A stretch of DNA of 64,000 nucleotides from Trichomonas vaginalis G3 (lineage: Eukaryota; Parabasalia; Trichomonadida; Trichomonadidae), in contig NC_067206.1 of NCBI RefSeq assembly GCF_026262505.1, positions 13,698,205-13,762,204 on the forward strand. Reading direction: 5' to 3'. Positions within the stretch are counted from its first letter, which is position 1. Every line of letters begins with the position of its first letter. The notes under the pieces were generated by a model. That model was not told the origin of the DNA, made no database searches, and was given only the letters and a program-made list of their open reading frames with translations. A program made the translations under genes and the position numbers. Positions 55,870-64,000 of this stretch are shown here, piece after piece.

Positions 55870-56184
55870 TTATTTCTTTCTATATTTGCCATTCCGAACT
55901 TCGAAAAGATGTTTTATACCAGCATAGAATTTTTCTCTAGAGCTTGGTCTTATATCGTTTTCATGACAATATTTTCTATATTCTTCATATAAAGCCTTTT
56001 TTTCATACATTTCATAAGGACAATCTAACCAGAATAGCGCATATCCGTTATTTTGCTCCCATCCGCTTAAAACTCTTTTTGTCTCTTTGTTTCTGACTTC
56101 AAATGACTCACAACAGTGAATTTCATATTTCTCATCTAACAAACAAGTTTCCCAACGGTCTTCTCCAACAAACTCAGCGTACAT
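55870..56184 (-). CDS. Maverick 104-aa chimera: NUMOD4-like segment plus helicase-like C-terminal domain
   Basis: First half: DRWETCLLDEKYEIHCCESF, then EVRNKETKRVLSGWEQNNGY, similar in layout to the NUMOD4-like part of the HNH fusion (IRNKETGKVL). Second half: ALYEEYRKYCHENDIRPSSR, then EKFYAGIKHLFEVRNGKYRK, which mirrors the end of the SF3 helicase next door (SLYDEYKQYCQEYGY ... KSLLDVQNGVYTKK). It lies between the helicase and SSB-like genes and is absent from that gap in Maverick B. Function unknown; a helicase-end duplicate joined to a homing-type module is the reading I prefer. Confidence 0.6.
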   Translation of the reverse strand: MYAEFVGEDRWETCLLDEKYEIHCCESFEVRNKETKRVLSGWEQNNGYALFWLDCPYEMYEKKALYEEYRKYCHENDIRPSSREKFYAGIKHLFEVRNGKYRKK

Positions 56185-56217
56185 TTCAAATAAAATAAAA
56201 AAATATTTTTTTTAAAT

Positions 56218-57453
56218 TTACTCAGAAAAATTTTTCTTTGTATATACGCCGTTCTGTACATCCAAAAGATTTTTGACATTTGCCAAGAATGTTCGTTTAG
56301 ACGCTGCCATATAACCATACTCTTGACAATACTGTTTATATTCATCGTACAATGACCTTTCATCTAATGACACAAAGTCAGTTTCATCTATAAACAGTTC
56401 ATATACACTCTTGTTTGCTTCTAACAATGTTTGTCTTTCTTCGGTATGTGGAATTTGTCTTGGATTGAACTTTGAAATATCTAATGTCATGAAATATGAG
56501 AACAAGTGGTTGTAAAAGTTAGGTGTCAAAGTTTCTGCTAAGTCGTCAAAATATTCTGTATCTTGCATATGAGAATCTGACGTTCTGACAACTACATATC
56601 TTCTGTCAGAACTTTCTAACTTCATCGGAACAACATTGTTTGAAACCATAACGAAGTTTGCAACATTTTCACAAACTCTTTGGTCTTTATACTTTCTTTC
56701 AACAACTCCAACTTTGTCTGTTATAAGACTCTTCAAAGCATCTGAGTTCAAAACTTTTGTTGTATCTATACTTTGAAGTTCGTTACATACTATAAGTTTC
56801 ATATTCTCTATTGAAGAGTTAAATTTACCGCAGATGTTTTCTAAGTTTGTCATATTCGGATTCGAATAGCCCTCTAACAGTTTGCATAAGATATCTGTAA
56901 AGAAAGTGTTCTTACCAGTTCCTTGTTTTCCAATTATGATGAGAGCAGTTTCATTTTTAGCACTTGGATGTTGTAAGATGTTTGCAAACCAACATAAGAT
57001 ATACTCATAGACTCTTTCGTTTCCATTGCATATAATTTCTTTGACATGGTCTAACCAAGCTTCTATAACATTTTCTTTCCATTCTACTTGTTCGTATTTA
57101 TATCCAGTGAAGATAGAATAGAAGTTTGGAGAAGGTGTATAGAACTTTATACCTCGAACTGAAAAATCTTCTAACTTTGACAATAAGATATCCCAAGCAT
57201 CTAACATCTTCATTCCAACTTGTACAACTTTTATTTTCTTAAGTTTCTGTCTACATTCTTGTTCTGAAACTATTGTTGCTCTTGGTTTGTTAAAGACAAC
57301 ATCCCATTCTTTCATGACATAACATTCTGGGGCAGAGTCGACATAAATGACTAAACGTTTCAAATTCTCGACTGCTTTGTTATAGTCTCTAAATGGACAC
57401 ATATTTCTGAATGCTTGGAAGTCATAAAAATCTGAAACATCTATTCTGTACAT
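56218..57453 (-). CDS. Maverick SF3 helicase, copy in C, 411 aa
   Basis: Near-identical to 34313-35548: Walker A GKQGTGKNTFF, Walker B-like NELQSID, motif C-like VMVSNN. Looks whole. The ATG lies 22 bp from the AT-rich tail of the penton-like gene. Confidence 0.88.
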   Translation of the reverse strand: MYRIDVSDFYDFQAFRNMCPFRDYNKAVENLKRLVIYVDSAPECYVMKEWDVVFNKPRATIVSEQECRQKLKKIKVVQVGMKMLDAWDILLSKLEDFSVRGIKFYTPSPNFYSIFTGYKYEQVEWKENVIEAWLDHVKEIICNGNERVYEYILCWFANILQHPSAKNETALIIIGKQGTGKNTFFTDILCKLLEGYSNPNMTNLENICGKFNSSIENMKLIVCNELQSIDTTKVLNSDALKSLITDKVGVVERKYKDQRVCENVANFVMVSNNVVPMKLESSDRRYVVVRTSDSHMQDTEYFDDLAETLTPNFYNHLFSYFMTLDISKFNPRQIPHTEERQTLLEANKSVYELFIDETDFVSLDERSLYDEYKQYCQEYGYMAASKRTFLANVKNLLDVQNGVYTKKNFSE

Positions 57454-57483
57454 TTTTTATAAAAATAAAAAAAATAATATTTT

Positions 57484-58268
57484 TTATTCTTGACTTTGTT
57501 GTTGCATTTGTTGCATTTGTTGTTCTTGAGCTATTTGTTGTTGAAGTTGTTCTTGTAAATACAATACTTTCACCAGTTGCATCTTCCAATTCGAAACTTT
57601 CTGCCGTCATTGACAAATACATAGGACATAAAAGTTTTACAGGAACAAAGTTTGCGTCAACTAAGGTTAAGTTTATGTTTGCTAAAGTGTTTGAGTTCAC
57701 TAAAGCTGAAAAACTCTGCATTCGAATGAACAATAGGCAAACCAGCAGAGAAAGTGTTGTTTATACGCATGAGTATCTTTTGGTCATAGTAGTTTCTGTC
57801 GACATTCGAATAGCACTTTGAACCTAAGTTTGAAACAATATATAAGATTGGTGTGCTTAATGTCAATGGAATAGACATTCCTTGTATGACACCTTTTCCT
57901 GTTATAGGAAACTGTTGGTAGTAAAAACCAGAAATAAGTTTTGTATTATAGCTCATATCGTTTATAGTAAACTCAGTCGGACATCCAAACATAATGAAAC
58001 CTGCTCTAGTTGCAGCACATGTTACATCCGTCCTTAAAGTATTAAATAAGTCAACAAAACCTGTTGGTGGTATATCTGAGTAAGTATCTTCAAGAAGTAT
58101 TTTTTTACCATTCACAACAACAAAGTCTTCTGGTGTCAAAAGAGCAAAACAGGCTTTAGTCGTCATCGTGTTTAAAGTTAGTTTACAATATCGTCCTTGA
58201 GGACTTTGTAAGTTTGTTGTTATAGAATTATATGACTCAGGGTTTTTAGTCGTAATAGTATAAACCAC
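57484..58268 (-). pseudogene. Maverick C penton-like gene, broken
   Basis: Starts MVYTITTKNPESYNSITTNL. Beta-rich throughout (FVVVNGKKILLEDTYSDIPP, RAGFIMFGCPTEFTINDMSY); later part shared with the B fragment at 33937-34282. Size and strand pattern suit a single jelly-roll penton/minor capsid protein, and it lies between the helicase and the capsid-like gene. About one or two breaks. Confidence 0.55.
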
Positions 58269-58286
58269 TATTCTTCTGCCATTTAC

Positions 58287-58440
58287 TTAGCAACTAAATT
58301 TTAATGAAATGTTGTGGTCGTCAAATATTTTTATGACGTCTGGGAAACTATATTTTAAGTTCAACGTTTCACCTCCTTTCATAACGTATATCTTGTCAAT
58401 GACATTATATGAAACACCACAGCAACTAACGTCGGTTCTA
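58287..58440 (-). other. Short coding-like stretch without its own start
   Basis: About 50 codons in one frame (RNRTDVSCCGVSYNVIDKIY ... DVIKIFDDHNISLKFSC) lie between the penton-like and 127-aa genes. Probably the remains of a small gene. Confidence 0.35.
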
Positions 58441-58821
58441 TTTCTTTGATGTTATATCGTCTGCCTCTGTCAAAAGTTTCAATAGTTCTTTCAAAACTTC
58501 ATGAGGTGCAATGACATATGAGTTCACTTTTACAGGGTTGTGTTCGACCAAGTTTAACATTATACCTAAAGCTTGACAAATCTTCTCCTGAGTTTTAAGT
58601 TTGTCTTTAAGTTGTTGGTAGTCGTTTCGAATATCTGCAACAGAACTTAAGTCTCTGCTAACTTCAGGGTATGTTGGTTGTTCTTTTACAGGAACTATTG
58701 TTATACCATCTTCGTCTTCGTATGGTTTCCCCACTTCAACATCTCTTTCTTTGACATTGACAACAACACTTTGACTGTTTGTTTGAGTTGGTGAATTTAA
58801 CTTCACATCTGCCATCGCCAT
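58438..58821 (-). CDS. Maverick 127-aa protein, unknown
   Basis: MAMADVKLNSPTQTNSQSVV; extended N-terminal half, then a coiled-coil/helical half (DYQQLKDKLKTQEKICQALG ... EVLKELLKLLTEADD). Absent from B because of the patch. Function unknown. Confidence 0.65.
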   Translation of the reverse strand: MAMADVKLNSPTQTNSQSVVVNVKERDVEVGKPYEDEDGITIVPVKEQPTYPEVSRDLSSVADIRNDYQQLKDKLKTQEKICQALGIMLNLVEHNPVKVNSYVIAPHEVLKELLKLLTEADDITSKK

Positions 58822-58887
58822 TAAACCTTTTGAAACACTTTACGCTTCTATTTTTCGGAAATGAACATTTTACTTAGAATAAAAAAG

Positions 58888-59119
58888 ATGGACGTATTTG
58901 ATATCTCTTCGAATTGAAGCAGAACAAAGTTTACACACACAACAATACAAGTTCATTGATAGAATAGTTCTTTATACAAACAATGGAAAATGTTATAGAA
59001 TAGCAATATTTGCTGAACCAAAATATTTTCATAAAGAAAAGAAAGTTGGTATAACTGAAATGGTGAAAGTTCTTGAAGCAGACAAAAATATAACAACAAA
59101 AACTGACCGATATTTCTAA
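58888..59119 (+). other. Small plus-strand coding-like stretch, unknown
   Basis: About 70 codons (LRIEAEQSLHTQQYKFIDRI ... ITEMVKVLEADKNITTKTDR) opposite to the capsid-like genes. Starts near AGAATAAAAAAGATGG, like other Maverick C starts. May be a small broken gene. Confidence 0.4.
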
Positions 59120-59199
59120 AGGAAAGTTTTTAATACAATACTATGTCAAAACTGGCGTACTGTCAATATTTGACGGAGAGAAGTCAGTTCAAGAACAAC

Positions 59200-60808
59200 T
59201 TACTGACCTGCTGCCAAAAATCTGCTCGATGGAAGCTGTCGTTATGCCAATCTGAGGAGCCCCAGCAGGTTTCATCGAACGAATCTTCAAAAGAGCATCT
59301 TCGTGAAAAGTGCTATTGGTTTTGTAAACTTCTTTGCTCTCAGTTCATCTGGACCGTCTCTGTCACCAGTATATTGTATTTGTACAGTACCAACAGTTGA
59401 AATACCACCCATAAAGTCTTCTGAGTCAGCAAATGGAATGGCCAAGCCAAAAGTTTGAACGGTCTCCATTTGTATATTGAGTTTTTTGACCTCCTGTATG
59501 AGTCCATACTTTCACATATGGCATAATAGAACTTTGCATTTCAGGGTTAATGGTTGTTGTGAAGTTGTTGTTAAAGTTCATAGCATCTAATGTCAAGTTG
59601 TATGACCTCATATCCTCAACTGTAGAATATTCTTCTCTTGGATAGTATTTGCCATCTATGTTTATATGGTATTTAATACCAGGGTTGTAGAAGCAAGAAT
59701 AGTCATTTATAGTTCGTCTGAACAGTACAAACATAGTATCTGCATGTTTCATTGCAGTTGTTAAAGCAATATCTGTTCTTGCACCTGGGTCAGCACTTTG
59801 GTTTCCAACTTCACCTGCAAAGTCTTTGACAGATATTTGGTGTATAGGGAACATAAGTGGAACTGCAATATATTTGGCAGCTAAAGCATTTGAAATATCT
59901 GGGTCCAACATATAGACTGCAAGTCTGCTTTCTATTCTCTTGCATTCAAATTTTTCGCAATGTGAACTTAACTGGGTCCCAAGCATCTCCAGCAGCATTG
60001 AAATAATAGTTTACTTCAGTGTTGAGGTTTGAGAAACCAAAGTCTAAGTCAACTTTGTTTTTGCAAAAGTCGGCGAATGACATTTTATTTGTTCCACTAC
60101 TTCTGTAAGAGTGAATGGGTCTTGTGTTGGTGCAATGACTAAGTTATTTTTGCTTGGAGTAAGTTCGATAGAAATTTTTCCTGCCCAGTTTGGCAAGTAT
60201 CTTAAAAACCTGAAGATGAGGAAAGATGACAAAGGAACTCTAAGTTTCAGTTTTACTTTGGTTACTGCTGCTGCAGTTTGTCCAGAAAGGTTAACATAAA
60301 CTCCTGGAACGTTAGGGTCAAGTCTTCTTATTTTCTCAATAGTTGCATACTGGTCTGTTTGTTCTCTAGCTTGTGGTTGTACTGAGTTTCTCAAAGCGAA
60401 CCATTCATAGTTTGCCCATGTTACTGTTTGAACTAAGTCAGAGTTAGAATATATCTTATATCCCATGAAAACTTCTGGAGCATATTGGTATCCGACATAG
60501 AAAATTCCATTGCAACCTTTCTTGTCAGACAACTTGGCAGAAGGTTTTATTTCAATGTCTTGTTCCACGTATAAGAAAGAGTTGTCAATAGAAATTATAT
60601 GAAACCTGTCGCAAGCAATATCTACTGTTGTTGAAGAACCTTCTCCAAACTCACCTACGTTTCCATAAGAAACAGCAGTTGTATATTCGTAAGTTCCAGG
60701 AACTATTTCTGACCTTCTAATGGCATTGTCGCATTCGTTATACCATTCGGAAACATTTCCATTCATAGCATCCAAAACTGTTGGCGTTATATTCTGAGCG
60801 GCGTACAT
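59200..60808 (-). pseudogene. Maverick C major-capsid-like gene, broken
   Basis: Near-copy of 78-1680. Opens MYAAQNITPTVLDAMNGNVS after TTTTTACTCATATGAAATG. Beta-rich pieces (KISIELTPS; YIAVPLMFPIHQISV) and about 530 codons fit a double-jelly-roll capsid protein (inference). About three breaks. Confidence 0.65.
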
Positions 60809-60840
60809 TTCATATGAGTAAAAATATAGAATAGTTGGAT

Positions 60841-63800
60841 TTATATGTCATAATAGAACCCACGTGGACCAAGCTTTACTTTCTTCCTGACTGAGTTTTT
60901 AACTCTTCTTTTTCCTTCATTGCCCTCTGCTTGAAGTTGTTGCATCTTTGCATTATGTTCATCTAGTATGTTGCAAATTTCCCATGTCCTTTTTGCCTTT
61001 TGGCTCTGGTCGCCCATCTCAGGTAACCTATATCCTAGAAAGAGTTTGTCATAGTTGTATTTGAGTCTTCGCGTATTGTTTGCATGACTCTTTCCTGAGT
61101 TTCCGGTTCAAGCTCTTCAAACAGTGCCTGTCCATATGGAATAAGCTCGTTTCCAAATATATGTTTTTGTAGCCATTCTGGTTTTCTTTCCATGTTACCA
61201 ACTATATCTTTTGTGAATGGGAAAGCTTTTACCCAATCTTTCAGTCTTGCGTCGTTTATTTCTGTAGTTGGTTTTATTTTGTCAAGGAACATGTTTTTCA
61301 ATACTAACATTTCATTTGGTACTGTCCATTTGAGTTTTCTTAAATATTCATCCCTTCTCATTCATTGTCTGCAAAGTAAGTTTTTATGACATTTTGTAAA
61401 CTTTCGTTTGCAAGGTCATGTACAATAGGTTCTCTTCCTTCTCCTCCCTAACTTTCTTTCTAAACTCTTCACCAAATATACCATCTCTATGGTTCTGTGT
61501 AGTTCTTTGAGATAAATGTTTAGAACGTCAGGTGTTATATTTCCATCAGCCATGTTCATTTCATACTGGTCCAAAATATCTGCATGTTTCATATCTTTCA
61601 ATGGCATTAAAGCCGCGCTGAAAATACCAGCTATATCTGGTTCACCATTGACTTCCATTGCGTCTACAACTTCTTGGAATTGTGGTTGTAAGTTTATGAA
61701 CCACCTATCCGGATTAGCTTTATGACCCCATCTCATTGTAGTTCCATCGTCTGCAGAAACAAAAGTAGGTTTGTTTCCATCTTGGTTAGGTTCTGAATGA
61801 ACTTTAAACAATGTTTCATTTCTATATGTTTTCTTGAAATTTAACCTTTTATTTCACCGAGTTCATCCGAAGATTGAACGTTAAATGCTCGTAAGTAAAA
61901 AGGGTTGTTGTATTTGTGTACATTTTTTTTCAGTTCTTCCATTCTATGCTGATATTTTCATCTGGTGTTGGAGTCTTTTGTATGTCGGCAAACATTTTTC
62001 GATATTCTTCTACTATGTCAGCCGAATTTTTTTTAGACTCTTGGAAATATTCCATATTCTCCGCATACTCTTGTTGAGGGTCAAGATTTTTCGGCTGTTC
62101 CAAATCTTCATCTAGTTCTGTGAAGTTAGTTTCCAAAGGAGTGACTTGTTCGTTTCCTTCAGGCTCTTCTAGCTGTTGTTGCTGAACTATTTCTTCCATG
62201 TCTGGTTGTATCTGAACTTCTTCCTGTGGAGTTTCTTGTACCTCATCTGCTGGCATTTCATATATTCCGAGACCGTTTTCAACAATTTCCCTATCTACGT
62301 CATCCGCATTCATAAGCTTTTGTTCTTTCGTTCCGTCTCTATTTTTTACGCGTTTCATGACGAAAGTTGAATTGTCATTTAGCTCTGACATCAAATATCT
62401 CGGAGTAAATTCATCCATGTCATTTGGATGATATGCTATTAAATCATATCCCTTAGCGAGCTTGTATTTTCCAGGTTTGAGATTATATCCGTTTTGGTGC
62501 TGAGCCATAAAGCTAAATAGGTTCGGGTCAGTATTTCCATCCTTGAACTTTCCAATAGCTTCTTTATATCTGTCACTAAAGTCAACAGTATCTGGGAAAC
62601 CACACTCTTCTTTAAGCATTTTTAAGAATTCTTGGTTTCCTTGTTCTCTACTTCTTTTATGTCCTTGCTCTGTTTGTGCAGGGTTTTGAACTGTTAGTTG
62701 CTGTGCTGGTTGTTGTGCTGGTTGTGGAGGTGGTTGTTGTGCTGGTTGTTGTGTTGGTTTTGGTGCATGCCTGTGTCTGTGTCCATGTGACGATGTAAAT
62801 GTTCTAGGTAGTCCTGGTGCAGGTGCTTCTCTTGGAGGGTTTGGTGGTATATAAGTTCCACCAGCTGGCACATATGTTCCATCTGCAGCGTAATGTCCTA
62901 CCTGACTTTTCGTTTTTAAGAAAGCATTTACTAGGTCTGTTTTGGTCTGTTGTAACTCTTTTTCTTGACTTTTCACAACAGTTGCTCTAACGGCGTCATA
63001 GGCACTTTGAACTGCCTGTCTCGTTGCTGCATCTGTTATTTTCGTCATATTTTGTGCTACTTCTTTTAACTCTTTGTCGAAACCTTCAGACTTCAGTTTC
63101 TTTCCAGATGAGAAGTCGTTCACTTGTTTCACCTTACTATGAAGAGCTTCGAAGGCGTTCTTAAAGTCAGCATTTGTTAAAGCTTCATTTGAACTATCTT
63201 CATCCGCTTGTATTTTTGTCCTTATTGACCCTATGAGTTGGGCTGCTTTAGCGTTGGCTTGGGCATCTAACCAGTCATTGTTAGCTTTTATATATTCTGC
63301 GCTTTTCATTGCCTTTTGCATGCCGCGTCGTTATTTTTACTTTCTTGTGCTAAGTTTTCATACTGTACGGTTTGGTTTTGCAACTGTAAAAGTTTTTCTG
63401 CCTTTACATTTGCTTCAACTTCTTTTTTATACTCATCGCTATCCATATATGTCTTCAGGGCTTTTTGTTTTATTTCTTCATCTTTCAGTATTTTATATTG
63501 AGTAGTATGGTTTTTCAAATTTATGACATCTTGTTCCATTTTTGCTACTTCTGTTGCTTTTTCTGACACTTTTTTTGCATATTCCTCTGTACTTAGTTCT
63601 TTCAGTTGTTCTTCTTTCTTCTTTTTCTCTACGTTTAACTCATTGAGTTTCTTTGTGTGTCTGTCATATTCTAGTTTCTTTTCGTTTTCACTTATTTGCT
63701 TCTGTATGTCTATGTTTGACTTTTTGACATCTGTTATTTGATTTTTGAGTGAACTCAAATTCATTTGACTTTGAGGGTTATAGGCTGTTCCGTCTGCAGC

Positions 63801-64000
63801 TCCACCATAGCCTGCCATTTTCGCTAAAAGTGCCGCTCTTAAACCTCCACTCTGTGCACCAACAACTCGGTTTAAAAGCATAGGATTGCTTGACATTTGT
63901 TGCAACATAGTGGGGTCATTCAGCATTTGTTGTTGCAACTGTTGTTGTGGTGTTAGTTTTACTATTGGATGTTTCAATGCTCTCTTCCTCTTACGTATAT
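60841..64000 (-). pseudogene. Maverick C giant basic coiled-coil protein, broken, cut by window edge
   Basis: Same layout as the A and B copies: basic head (its first codons lie just past 64000), coiled coil, PAGGTYIP unit, fewer Pro/Gln repeats than A, C-terminal region. 32 bp separate its stop from the capsid-like gene. About six breaks. Confidence 0.75.

Larger units (their letters stand above)
40762..64000 (+). mobile_element. Maverick/Polinton C, nearly complete, runs off the right edge
   Basis: Left TIR at 40762, preceded by AAAGGT. Gene order: adenine methyltransferase, TM peptide, two small genes, minor-capsid candidate (minus), fibre, integrase (minus), amphipathic protein, three small genes, PolB, 87-aa gene, then a minus-strand block with the HNH fusion, small genes, ATPase, SSB-like, NUMOD-like, helicase, penton-like, major-capsid-like and giant coiled-coil genes. 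By comparison with A, only the outward-facing gene and the right TIR (about 2 kb) are missing from view, giving about 25 kb. Recent but broken (about fifteen breaks, mostly right of 51500). Confidence 0.92.

Overview
The window is almost wholly mobile DNA from an AT-rich, intron-poor protist, most likely the parabasalid Trichomonas vaginalis. Reasons: Maverick/Polinton elements of the Trichomonas type (protein-primed PolB, retroviral-type integrase, packaging ATPase, capsid-like genes), start codons sitting 0-15 nt after a TCA(C/T)TTT motif as in the trichomonad initiator, very short spacers, and no recognisable host gene. The assignment is inference; no database was searched.

Three Mavericks are present and are treated here as fossils. 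A (1-6969, running off the left edge) ends with a terminal inverted repeat (TIR) at 6969. B (28790 to about 40740) starts with the same TIR, lacks its polymerase/integrase half, and has its capsid-gene interval replaced by a 568-bp patch of other repeats. C (40762 to beyond 64000) abuts the end of B and is nearly complete: from its TIR inward come an adenine methyltransferase, small membrane/amphipathic proteins, a phage-like fibre, integrase, PolB, a block of small genes, packaging ATPase, SF3 helicase, an SSB-like protein, penton-like and major-capsid-like genes, and a very large basic coiled-coil protein cut by the window edge. Shared genes are close to identical, so all three are recent, but each is broken (roughly eight breaks in A, three in B, fifteen in C).

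From 6970 to 28789 lies a nest of DNA transposons and non-autonomous repeats: a 2.7-kb MULE-like element filled by a 1.9-kb minisatellite (7197-9932); a 2.0-kb element (10703-12705) carrying a nested 947-bp hairpin MITE; a broken hAT transposase gene (12746-15253) split by a 364-bp insert; a hairpin-array element (about 15452-22708) split by a 6.4-kb Harbinger/ISL2EU-like element (16140-22509), whose transposase gene is itself split by a 952-bp hairpin element; a second, inverted copy of the MITE (23382-24326); and a 1.1-kb element (24871-25965) bounded by an 80-bp perfect direct repeat.

The strongest candidates for something undescribed are (i) ladders of consecutive 45-65-bp hairpins, alternating between two stem families, shared by several elements, and (ii) a group of elements with an AAAAGTGACA box inside the TIR and long direct repeats (80, about 42 and 19 bp) exactly at their borders. 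In the Mavericks the notable points are a phage-type HxH fibre, NUMOD/HNH-like modules present in C but absent at the same sites in B, 21-bp phased repeats of unrelated sequence at one conserved promoter position, and a terminal hairpin kept by compensatory change.
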